A DNA stretch of 64,000 nucleotides, taken from JBDIBA01 sp039812705. GTDB taxonomy: Bacteria; Actinomycetota; Acidimicrobiia; Acidimicrobiales; JBBSGY01. Both the position numbers and the translations under genes were made by a program. This document shows, piece by piece, positions 18,696-25,572 of this stretch. Position 1 is the first letter of the stretch. Each line of letters opens with the position of its first letter. The notes beneath the pieces were generated by a model. It did no database searches. It was not told where the DNA came from and worked only from the letters and a program-made list of their open reading frames with translations. The stretch is taken from positions 5,102-69,101 of the forward strand of contig JBDIBA010000004.1 of assembly GCA_039812705.1 (NCBI GenBank), written 5' to 3'.

Positions 18696-18701
18696 AGTTT
18701 A
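18696..18701 (-). promoter_or_regulatory. -10 element of the wall-hydrolase module
   Basis: On the minus strand TAAACT lies six bases before the GTG at 18689, and there is no Shine-Dalgarno sequence. Confidence 0.45.
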
Positions 18702-18771
18702 GGGCATCATGATTCGTATAAACCTCTTCGGAGTGGGATGCTCTGCGGGTTTGGTTGCGCTGGGCCTCCGC

Positions 18772-18777
18772 TAACCT
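18772..18777 (+). promoter_or_regulatory. -10 element of thrB
   Basis: TAACCT sits exactly seven bases before the ATG at 18785. This predicts a leaderless transcript and supports that start over the in-frame ATG at 18755. Confidence 0.5.
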
Positions 18778-18784
18778 CGGCTGC

Positions 18785-19633
18785 ATGCGTGCAACGGTTC
18801 CAGGTTCGGCTGCCAATCTCGGACCGGGCTTTGACACCCTTGCTTTAGCCCTTGGTTTTTACCTAACCGTCGAGATTGAGACCGCTTCATCGCTGGAAAT
18901 CGCCGCATCCGGAGAAGGCGCTGACCTGCCAATTGACGAGACCCACTTGGCGGCTCGGGTCGCGCGCGAGGTGATTGGTCACGACCGCGTGTCCATCAAG
19001 ATTGACTCGCAAATTCCAATGTCTCGCGGGCTTGGTTCTTCTGCTGCACTGGCGGTTGCAACGGCCGCAGCCGCTGGCGCCGAAGACCCTTTGGCCGTGG
19101 CTACGCGATTCGAAGGCCATTGCGAAAACGCGGCGGCCTCGGCAACGGGCGGACTTGTCACGGCCACCATGGTCTCGGGTTCGCCGGTGGCAACGCCGCT
19201 GTTTCTCGACCCAGACCTTGCCTTTGTGGTGTTGATTCCGGACTTCACGCTCAAAACCAGCGTCGCTCGTGGAAAATTGCCAGACGAGGTTTCTCGTGAG
19301 CACGCAGTTTTCAATCTCGGGCGCTTGGGCCTGCTGATTGCTGCGCTTGGTGATGGTTCGATGATGGTTCCCGAGGCCATGGACGATCGCCTCCATCAAC
19401 GCCAGCGGGCATCGCTGTTTCCCGAGGCTGCGCTTTTGCTCGACGCTTTGGTCATGGCTGGTGCGTCGGGCGCGTGCTGGTCGGGGGCCGGGCCGACTCT
19501 GCTCGGTGTTTGCGACCAGCAAGACAAGGCCGAAAAGGTGCGTCGTGGTGGCGAACAGGCCATGGAGCGCCACGGAATTGCCGGTCGTGCCGTCATTGCC
19601 AATGTCGATACCGGCGGTTTGCGCATCGAATAA
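18785..19633 (+). CDS. thrB: Homoserine kinase
   Basis: ThrB phosphorylates homoserine in threonine synthesis. The 282-aa GHMP-kinase protein opens with VPGSAANLGPGFDTLALAL and has the ATP-binding loop SRGLGSSAALAVA (about residues 80-92). The CENAAASATGG segment and the C-terminal GACWSGAGPTLLGV motif complete the fold. ATG 18785 fits both the family start and the -10 element. No other threonine gene is adjacent: it lies alone between the wall-hydrolase module, which is divergent, and rimO. Confidence 0.93.
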   Translation: MRATVPGSAANLGPGFDTLALALGFYLTVEIETASSLEIAASGEGADLPIDETHLAARVAREVIGHDRVSIKIDSQIPMSRGLGSSAALAVATAAAAGAEDPLAVATRFEGHCENAAASATGGLVTATMVSGSPVATPLFLDPDLAFVVLIPDFTLKTSVARGKLPDEVSREHAVFNLGRLGLLIAALGDGSMMVPEAMDDRLHQRQRASLFPEAALLLDALVMAGASGACWSGAGPTLLGVCDQQDKAEKVRRGGEQAMERHGIAGRAVIANVDTGGLRIE

Positions 19634-19710
19634 GTGCTCGCTGGTGCGGTCATCGGTGTCGGTGTCCGGCTTCGGTGTTCGCTCGAATCTGTTTGGAGGC
19701 CGCGGCCAAG

Positions 19711-19716
19711 TAGTCT
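19711..19716 (+). promoter_or_regulatory. -10 element of rimO
   Basis: TAGTCT is followed after six bases by the GTG at 19723. This suggests the second of two tandem GTG codons is the start of a leaderless mRNA. Confidence 0.45.
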
Positions 19717-19722
19717 GGTGTG

Positions 19723-20976
19723 GTGCCGCAGCGATACTGGATAGAGACACTCGGATGTCCCAAGAACCAAGTCGATTCTGACAAGTTGTCGGGTTCTTTT
19801 GCTGCCGATGGAATGGTCGAAGCCGAGTCGCCGGAACAGGCCGATGTGGTGGTCGTAAACACTTGCGCGTTCATCGACATAGCTCGCGAGGAATCCATCG
19901 ACACCGTTCTGCAAATGGCCGAAGTCCGCAATCCAGACGCAAAGCTTGTTGTTACGGGTTGCATGGCAGAGCGATACGGCGACGAACTTTCCAACGCATT
20001 GCCCGAGGTCGATCAGGTCGCGGGCTTTGGTGTTCCTGTTCAACTTGGCAAGAAGCCGTTGTCTCTTGACGCGGGGCCAGAGGTTCCTCGTCTCGACTTG
20101 TTGAACATGACGCGGCCGCCAAGCGCGTCGCCGTGGGCATACCTAAAGATCGCCGAAGGCTGCAATCGCAACTGTGGTTTCTGTGCAATCCCGAGCTTTC
20201 GCGGCCCGCAGCGCAGTCGCAGTTTCTCGTCCCTTCTTGCCGAAGTTGAACAACTGCAAGCAAAAGAAATTGTTCTGATTGCCCAAGACCTCGCGTCGTA
20301 CGGTTCCGATGTTGGCGCAAGGGGCTCAATTACAGATCTCATTTCCGCCATCGACGACATGGTCGATCGCGTGCGTTTGTTGTATCTCTACCCGTCAGAC
20401 CTCAGTGACGATTTGATCGACGTCATTTGCAAGACGGGTGTTGCCTATTTCGACTTGTCGTTGCAACACGTTTCCAAGCCGCTGCTGCGTCGCATGCGCA
20501 GGTGGGGCGACTTTGATCGGTTCATCAATCGCGTGAACGACATTCGTGTTCGCGAGCCTCAGGCAGCCTTCCGTTCCAATTTCATTGTTGGTTACCCAGG
20601 TGAAACCGAAGCAGACCACGACCTCTTGTTGCGATTTGTGGAAGAAACTCAGATGGAGTGGGCAAGTTTCTTTGCATACTCACCAGAAGAGGGCACGTAT
20701 GCAATGAAACTTGACGGCGAAGTCCCGACAAGTTTGCGCGACGAACGCCTGGCAGAGCTGCGTGAATTGCAGGATTCCATTACGGCTGCCAAGCGTGCGA
20801 GTTTGGTTGGGACATCGGTGCAAGTGTTGGTCGACGCGCCTGGCGTCGCGCGTAGTCATCGTGAAGCACCAGAGATCGACGGAGTGATTGAGGTGCCTAC
20901 AGATCTCGCCGTTGGCGAGTTCCACACTGTTGAAATAACTGGAGCAGCAGGACCCGACCTCACCGCACAACCGTGA
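19723..20976 (+). CDS. rimO: Ribosomal protein S12 methylthiotransferase
   Basis: RimO is a radical-SAM methylthiotransferase that modifies an aspartate of ribosomal protein S12. The 417-aa product has the N-terminal MTTase domain (TLGCPKNQVDSD, VVNTCAFI, VTGCMAERYG) with three cysteines for one Fe-S cluster. The radical-SAM motif CNRNCGFC binds the second cluster, and a C-terminal TRAM region follows. GCPKNQVD and CAIPSFRGPQRSR separate RimO from MiaB, which is encoded at 25.6 kb. The start is GTG 19720 or 19723. Its end overlaps the start of pgsA. Confidence 0.94.
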   Translation: MPQRYWIETLGCPKNQVDSDKLSGSFAADGMVEAESPEQADVVVVNTCAFIDIAREESIDTVLQMAEVRNPDAKLVVTGCMAERYGDELSNALPEVDQVAGFGVPVQLGKKPLSLDAGPEVPRLDLLNMTRPPSASPWAYLKIAEGCNRNCGFCAIPSFRGPQRSRSFSSLLAEVEQLQAKEIVLIAQDLASYGSDVGARGSITDLISAIDDMVDRVRLLYLYPSDLSDDLIDVICKTGVAYFDLSLQHVSKPLLRRMRRWGDFDRFINRVNDIRVREPQAAFRSNFIVGYPGETEADHDLLLRFVEETQMEWASFFAYSPEEGTYAMKLDGEVPTSLRDERLAELRELQDSITAAKRASLVGTSVQVLVDAPGVARSHREAPEIDGVIEVPTDLAVGEFHTVEITGAAGPDLTAQP

Positions 20977-21551
20977 CCATGACGTCGAACGTTTCACGAC
21001 ACACGTATCGCACGCCTGCGAACATTGTCACTCTGGTGCGCATTCTGCTTACGCCGGTTGTAATTGCAGTTATCTACTTGTACGCGCCGTCATGGTGGGT
21101 GTTGGCGTTTTCTTTTGCCGTCACGTTCACCGATCGCATTGACGGTTGGCTTGCGCGACGTTACGGGACAAGCAAAGTGGGTACGTTTCTTGATCCTTTG
21201 AGCGACAAGTTCATTGTTCTTGGTTGTTATTTCGCCCTTGTAGCGCTGGGTTGGGTGTCGATCATTCCTGTCGTGCTTATTGCCGTGCGTGAAGTCGGCA
21301 TGCAGGTGTGGCGTTCGCAGCTTGCGAAACAGGGTGTCAGTGTTCCTGCGCGCCAATCCGGCAAGTACAAGATGTGGGCACAGTCGCTCGCCGTTGCACT
21401 TGCCTTGATCCCGGGTGTCATTGCCAATTTCAGTTGGCTTTTCACGTCGGCGGTCTGGTTTGCAGTTGGTTTCACGTATTGGTCGTTTGTTCAGTACATA
21501 GTTGATGCACGTCGCTTTGGTCACCCAACGGGGGCGGCAACGAAGTCGTGA
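20973..21551 (+). CDS. pgsA: CDP-alcohol phosphatidyltransferase (PgsA-like)
   Basis: The 192-aa integral membrane protein is probably CDP-diacylglycerol-glycerol-3-phosphate 3-phosphatidyltransferase, which makes the precursor of phosphatidylglycerol. The signature is DGWLARRYGTSKVGTFLDP followed by LSDK. Spacing between the AR and G elements is seven residues rather than the textbook eight, which does not disturb the metal-binding aspartates. Four to six membrane helices are visible. The gene overlaps rimO by four bases and cinA by four bases, the widespread rimO-pgsA-cinA order. Cardiolipin or inositol-phosphate synthase activity cannot be excluded by sequence alone. Confidence 0.88.
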   Translation: MTMTSNVSRHTYRTPANIVTLVRILLTPVVIAVIYLYAPSWWVLAFSFAVTFTDRIDGWLARRYGTSKVGTFLDPLSDKFIVLGCYFALVALGWVSIIPVVLIAVREVGMQVWRSQLAKQGVSVPARQSGKYKMWAQSLAVALALIPGVIANFSWLFTSAVWFAVGFTYWSFVQYIVDARRFGHPTGAATKS

Positions 21552-22807
21552 ATGTTGAAGTCCTAGTCGTCGGAACAGAGTTGTTGTTGGGTCCGGTGGT
21601 TGACACGAACTCAACTTGGATTGGCGAACAACTCGCTGGGCGGGGAATTGACGTGTTCCGACGTGTTGCTGTCGGCGACAATCACGAACGCATTGTTGCT
21701 GCCATGAAAGACGCGTTGTCGCGCGCCGATGCAGTCATTGTTACGGGTGGTTTAGGACCAACCGACGATGACATCACAAGAGAAGCCGCAGCCGAGGTCA
21801 TGAATGAACAATTGGTTTGTGATGAAACCGTTGTTGACGACTTGCGTAAGTATTTTTCACGCCGTTCATACGTGATGGCGGAGGCCAACCTTCGTCAGGC
21901 AATGCGTCCACAGAGTGCGCGTCTGATTCGTCAAAGCGGTGGAACTGCGCCGGGCCTTGTGTGCCCAGTGGGCGAGAAGGTCATGTACTTGGTTCCTGGT
22001 GTTCCATCTGAAATGCGCGAGATGTTGTCAAATGTCGTGCTGGATGAATTGGCCGGCCGCGCAAAGACCAACTCTGTAATTGCTGTGCGCACGGTGCGTT
22101 GTTGGGGAGTGTCTGAAGCACACATTGGCGAGTTGTTGGCCGCGCGCGTGCGCGAGATTGACAGCACTAATCATCTTGTGCGCATTGCTTATTTGGCGCG
22201 AGGCATCGAGGGCGTTCATGTGCGTTTAACGGTGAAGGATGTGAGTGTTGAAGCCGCGCACGCCGAACTCGATGAAGAAGAAAAGCGCGTTCGCGGTCTG
22301 TTGGGTAGCTGCGTTTATGGCGTTGATGATCAGACTATGGAGGCCGTTGTTGGTTCGCTGTTGGTTGAGCGCGGACTGACGCTTGGTGTTGCTGAGTCGA
22401 TGACGGGCGGACTAGTTGCGTCGCGCGTTACCGATGTGGCCGGCGCAAGCAAGTGGTTTCGTGGTGGTGTCGTTTCTTATGCAAGCGAGGTCAAGTTCGA
22501 TGTGTTGAACGTTCCGCGCGGCAATGTCGTGACGGCAGATTGCGCGGCGGCCATGGCAATGGGTGTGCGCGACACGCTCAATGCCGATGTCGGTCTTTCG
22601 GTGACCGGCGTTGCGGGGCCGGATTCCCAAGAGGGGCAGAAACCCGGCACGGTGTTTTGTGGCATCGCAGGGTTGCCTGGTGCGACTTCCGGTGTTGAAT
22701 CCGGTGTTGAGGTGATCCGCCTTGACTTGGTTGGAGACCGCCGCCATGTCCGTGAATCCGCTGCGATGCATCTTGTTAACGGTCTGCGCCTGCGTCTGTT
22801 GGGTTAG
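21548..22807 (+). CDS. cinA: CinA: competence/damage-inducible protein with NMN amidase domain
   Basis: CinA proteins join an N-terminal MoaB-like (COG1058) domain with ADP-ribose pyrophosphatase activity and a C-terminal PncC nicotinamide-nucleotide amidase domain. The 419-aa product shows VLVVGTELLLGPVVDTNS, VTGGLGPTDDDITRE and VPGVPSEMREM in the first part. In the second it shows GVAESMTGGLVASRVTDV and SVTGVAGPD. GTG 21548 overlaps the pgsA stop. It lies directly upstream of recA, as in many bacteria where cinA and recA are linked. Here recA has its own promoters, so coexpression is optional. Confidence 0.94.
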   Translation: MNVEVLVVGTELLLGPVVDTNSTWIGEQLAGRGIDVFRRVAVGDNHERIVAAMKDALSRADAVIVTGGLGPTDDDITREAAAEVMNEQLVCDETVVDDLRKYFSRRSYVMAEANLRQAMRPQSARLIRQSGGTAPGLVCPVGEKVMYLVPGVPSEMREMLSNVVLDELAGRAKTNSVIAVRTVRCWGVSEAHIGELLAARVREIDSTNHLVRIAYLARGIEGVHVRLTVKDVSVEAAHAELDEEEKRVRGLLGSCVYGVDDQTMEAVVGSLLVERGLTLGVAESMTGGLVASRVTDVAGASKWFRGGVVSYASEVKFDVLNVPRGNVVTADCAAAMAMGVRDTLNADVGLSVTGVAGPDSQEGQKPGTVFCGIAGLPGATSGVESGVEVIRLDLVGDRRHVRESAAMHLVNGLRLRLLG

Positions 22808-22870
22808 TTCAGGTTGCTTGGCTGGCCGGCTGGCTGTTCGGATTGCCGTTTGGGCGGGAAATCCGTGCGC

Positions 22871-22882
22871 GAACGCCTGTTC
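22871..22882 (+). promoter_or_regulatory. SOS box (LexA operator) upstream of recA
   Basis: GAACGCCTGTTC is a perfect GAAC-N4-GTTC palindrome, the LexA operator form of actinobacteria and Bacillus. It is followed after five bases by a TAGGGT -10 element (22888-22893), so the operator fills the spacer of a promoter for recA. The same geometry is found at lexA. Confidence 0.85.
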
Positions 22883-22928
22883 GTGGCTAGGGTGAAACCC
22901 GAACGCCGGAAAGGGGCCTGCCAATGAG

Positions 22929-22950
22929 TGTCACACCCCCTGCGTAGTTT
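22929..22950 (+). promoter_or_regulatory. Second recA promoter, RecA-NDp-like
   Basis: TGTCA, then 11 bases, then TAGTTT matches the layout TGTCR...TAnnnT of the LexA-independent RecA-NDp promoters controlled by PafBC in mycobacteria. The predicted start near 22957 lies after the in-frame TTG at 22953, which supports the ATG at 23034 as the recA start. Almost the same sequence recurs before the LysM gene. Confidence 0.55.
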
Positions 22951-23033
22951 GGTTGGCACAACAAAAGAGGTCATCGAAGCCGGAGCCCTCCGGCAAGAGT
23001 CAATCCGGTTCAGTCCGGGAAAGTGGGGAAGTA

Positions 23034-24053
23034 ATGGAGCAAGCCAAAGCACTCGAAATGGCAATGAGCCAAATCACCAAGCAGTTCGGACAGGGTTCCA
23101 TCATGAAGATGGGTGACCGTCCGCAGATGGAAATTGAATCCATTCCAACTGGTGCGTTGTCGCTAGATGTTGCCCTTGGCATAGGTGGTTTGCCGCGCGG
23201 TCGCGTGGTTGAAATCTACGGTCCCGAATCGTCGGGTAAGTCAACGCTGGCTACTCACGTGGTTGCCGAGGCTCAGCGCAACGGTGGCAAGTGTGCCTAC
23301 ATCGACGCCGAGCACGCAATGGACCCTGTCTATGCAGCTGCCATCGGTGTCGACATCGACGACTTGCTGATTTCCCAGCCAGACACTGGTGAGCAAGCTC
23401 TTGAGATCACCGACATGTTGATTCGTTCAGGTGCGCTCGACGTCATCGTCATCGACTCCGTTGCCGCACTTACGCCAAAGGCCGAAATCGAAGGCGACAT
23501 GGGTGACAGCCACGTTGGTCTGCAAGCTCGTTTGATGTCTCAGGCGCTTCGCAAGATCACCGCGAACCTGAACCGTTCAAATACGGTCTGCATCTTCATT
23601 AACCAGTTGCGAGAAAAAATCGGCGTCATGTTTGGTTCTCCGGAGACGACTCCGGGTGGTCGTGCGCTGAAGTTCTACTCGTCGGTGCGTTTGGACATTC
23701 GTCGCATTGAGTCCATTAAGGATGGTGTCGAGGTTGTTGGTAACCGCACTCGCGTGAAGGTTGTCAAGAACAAGGTGTCGGCACCGTTCCGTCAGGCCGA
23801 GTTCGACATCATGTACGGAAAGGGAATCAGTCGCGAGGGCTCCTTGCTCGATGTTGGTGTCGAGCGCGAGATCATCAAGAAGGCTGGTGCGTGGTTTACC
23901 TACGAGGGTGAACAACTCGGACAAGGTCGCGAGAACGCGAAGAAGTATTTGGCCGAGAATCTCGAGCTCATGGTCGAGATTGACGAAAAGGTGCGCAAGG
24001 CCGCCGGTCTCGATGTCGGCGATTCCGCAGAAGAGGTCATCACTCTCGACTGA
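23034..24053 (+). CDS. recA: Recombinase RecA
   Basis: RecA forms the ssDNA filament for homologous recombination and triggers LexA self-cleavage. From ATG 23034 the protein has 339 aa. It opens with the conserved [20 protein letters not shown] and has Walker A GPESSGKS at residues 63-70. DNA-binding loops include [12 protein letters not shown] and the [19 protein letters not shown] region. GGGGAAG lies just before this ATG. A TTG at 22953 would add 27 Ser/Glu-rich residues but falls at or before the predicted transcription start. It has no intein. recX, often the next gene, is not present; a foreign-looking cassette is found instead. Confidence 0.97.
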   Translation: MEQAKALEMAMSQITKQFGQGSIMKMGDRPQMEIESIPTGALSLDVALGIGGLPRGRVVEIYGPESSGKSTLATHVVAEAQRNGGKCAYIDAEHAMDPVYAAAIGVDIDDLLISQPDTGEQALEITDMLIRSGALDVIVIDSVAALTPKAEIEGDMGDSHVGLQARLMSQALRKITANLNRSNTVCIFINQLREKIGVMFGSPETTPGGRALKFYSSVRLDIRRIESIKDGVEVVGNRTRVKVVKNKVSAPFRQAEFDIMYGKGISREGSLLDVGVEREIIKKAGAWFTYEGEQLGQGRENAKKYLAENLELMVEIDEKVRKAAGLDVGDSAEEVITLD

Positions 24054-24080
24054 CCGCTTTTCCTTCTTGCCTGTTTGAAC

Positions 24081-24118
24081 AACAAACCCCGCGCGGCTTC
24101 CGCCCCGCGGGGTTTGTT
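24081..24118 (+). terminator. Strong hairpin terminator after recA
   Basis: AACAAACCCCGCG (24081-24093) pairs perfectly with CGCGGGGTTTGTT (24106-24118) around a 12-base loop, 28 bases after the recA stop. There is no long T-run after the stem, only GTTTGTT within it. Confidence 0.8.
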
Positions 24119-24122
24119 GCAT

Positions 24123-24164
24123 CCCACCCCTGCCCGGCCCGCCCGCCCCGCCCTCACCCGGCCC
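24123..24164 (-). other. C-rich tract, potential G-quadruplex on the minus strand
   Basis: Nine runs of three or four C separated by one to three bases occur within 42 bp immediately after the recA terminator. The complementary strand therefore has nine G-runs, well above the four needed for a G-quadruplex. The composition differs sharply from the surrounding sequence. Confidence 0.6.
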
Positions 24165-24202
24165 GCCAAGCGGCCGGCTCGGCCTCAATCCGCCTCGCGA
24201 GT

Positions 24203-24263
24203 TGGCTTCGGTATCGGTTTTTCTTTCAGTTTTGGGGGCGATTCGGCCGGAAAGTGAAAGAAA
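24203..24263 (+). repeat. Left 61-bp inverted repeat of the AbiEi/DUF559 cassette
   Basis: The first 26 bases (24203-24228, starting TGGCTTCGGTATCGG) are perfectly complementary to 25461-25486. The middle is about half conserved and the last nine (TGAAAGAAA) again match. Within the repeat TTTCTTTCA and TGAAAGAAA can also pair with each other as a hairpin. Confidence 0.85.
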
Positions 24264-24485
24264 GTCGGCGTGAATGCGAGGAGTGACGGCAAGTTTCTTT
24301 CACCACGGGCCAGACGACAAAAAAACTCGGTCCGCCACTTGCAACCTCACTATCGGTGGCGCTAATAATTGAACTCAGTTCGAAAGGTGCATGCGTCGGC
24401 GGGCGACGCGCACCAATCGAGCTTCTGCGCTCAGCGCCTCGGTGAGTTTTCGCCCTCCTAAACCCTTTAGCGAGGAGACAACTCC

Positions 24486-25352
24486 GTGCGAATTCCTTTC
24501 ACTACCCGCCAGGCTCTTGAGGCCGGCGTCTCGCCAGCATCACTAACCCGTCAGATAAAGCGACAACAGATCCAACGCGTTTGCCAAGGCGCATACGTCG
24601 CAGGGTCCGATCCGATAACCATTGAAGAACGCGCGGCCGCTGTAACGCTCGCTTCACGCGCCGTTGCATTCGGGACCTTTGCGGCAACACTTCACGAGTT
24701 GGACAACATTTCGGTGAGTCAGCCGTTCGCATGTGTGCAAACGCAGCGAAAGTCATCACTTGAAGGGGTCCGCACGCGCTTTCTGCCTGACGCCCACATT
24801 ACGAACATCAACGGCATCCCTTGCACTTCCGCGTTGCAAACAATGCTCGACCTCGCCGAAGTCGTCTCGGACAATCTTTGGGAATGCGCTCTTGAATCCG
24901 CGCTCCGCAAGAGGCTGGTTCGACTCGTCGACCTTGAGGCCGCGTTGTTGAAGCGCCGATTTGGAAACCCGCGGATCCGCCGTGTGCTTGAGCGACGAGG
25001 CAGGTCAGAACCGCCGACAGAAAGTCTTCTCGAGACACTAATGGTTCAGTTGATCCGCAGCTCGGACGCAATTCCTATGCCGGAACGACAAGTGGAAGTG
25101 ACATCGGCAGGCGGAACCGTCATCGCGCGGGTTGATCTTGTTTGGCGCGACGCGAAGATTTTTATCGAGCTTGACGGCAGCCATCACGCCGATCAGGAAC
25201 TTCACGACAAGACTCGCGAAACCGCCGTGATGGCTGCAACAGGTTGGCGACCCGTTCGATTCACTTGGGAAAACGTTGTCAGGACTCCGCGCGTCACTTT
25301 GGATCGCCTCGAACGGATCTACCAGTGGTCTGTGGATCCGAAATCGGCTTAA
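24486..25352 (+). CDS. AbiEi-like / DUF559 endonuclease-fold protein
   Basis: The 288-aa protein has an N-terminal region like AbiEi-type antitoxin domains: a winged-helix start TTRQALEAGVSPASLTRQIKRQQIQRVCQGAYVAG in which each half is family-typical. The C-terminal DUF559 domain has the PD-(D/E)xK/Vsr-like pattern VDLVW...IFIELDGSHH, then WRPVRFTWENV. Such proteins are often annotated as orphan type IV antitoxin-domain proteins; their function is unproven. The GTG start has GAGGAG eight bases upstream. No AbiEii toxin follows. The gene is alone between two 61-bp inverted repeats, at the position where recX would be expected, so recent acquisition is likely. Confidence 0.85.
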   Translation: MRIPFTTRQALEAGVSPASLTRQIKRQQIQRVCQGAYVAGSDPITIEERAAAVTLASRAVAFGTFAATLHELDNISVSQPFACVQTQRKSSLEGVRTRFLPDAHITNINGIPCTSALQTMLDLAEVVSDNLWECALESALRKRLVRLVDLEAALLKRRFGNPRIRRVLERRGRSEPPTESLLETLMVQLIRSSDAIPMPERQVEVTSAGGTVIARVDLVWRDAKIFIELDGSHHADQELHDKTRETAVMAATGWRPVRFTWENVVRTPRVTLDRLERIYQWSVDPKSA

Positions 25353-25425
25353 TTGGCATCGCGGCGGCGGCATCGTTCGATCAGTGGCGGTGCTCATCGT
25401 GGCCTGAGCGTCGATTGACGGAGAG

Positions 25426-25486
25426 TTTCTTTCAAAATTGAGGCAATTCGGGCCCAAAAATGAAAGAAAAACCGATACCGAAGCCA
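25426..25486 (-). repeat. Right 61-bp inverted repeat of the AbiEi/DUF559 cassette
   Basis: This is the reverse complement partner of 24203-24263, of the same length and about 80% identical without gaps. The perfect 26-base outer part is at 25461-25486. It begins 73 bases after the gene stop and ends 86 bases before miaB. Confidence 0.85.
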
Positions 25487-25557
25487 GAGAGAGCGCGGCC
25501 GAAGGTCGCGCTCTTTCTACGGGCGTGAGTCGGCGCGGGGTTGAGGTGGGCGGCGGG

Positions 25558-25563
25558 TAGGAT
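25558..25563 (+). promoter_or_regulatory. -10 element of miaB
   Basis: TAGGAT lies nine bases before the miaB ATG with no Shine-Dalgarno between, so the leader would be a few bases at most. Confidence 0.4.
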
Positions 25564-25572
25564 CATCGCCCG

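Larger units (their letters stand above)
24054..24485. other. 432-bp non-coding stretch after recA
   Basis: This gap holds, in order, the recA terminator hairpin, a C-rich tract with nine C-runs, the left 61-bp inverted repeat and about 220 bases of leader before the AbiEi-like gene. Another TTTCTTTCA copy lies at about 24285-24293. It sits in the similar context TGACGGCAAGTTTCTTTCA, matching TGACGGAGAGTTTCTTTCA inside and before the right repeat. No coding frame is convincing. Confidence 0.7.

Noticed and set aside
22953..23033. TTG start that would extend RecA by 27 residues
   Set aside because: It lies at or before the predicted transcription start of the nearer promoter, and the residues do not resemble RecA. 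ATG 23034 fits the family.
24374..24384. GAACTCAGTTC as a further LexA site before the AbiEi-like gene
   Set aside because: The spacer between GAAC and GTTC is three bases instead of four, so the half-sites are out of register.
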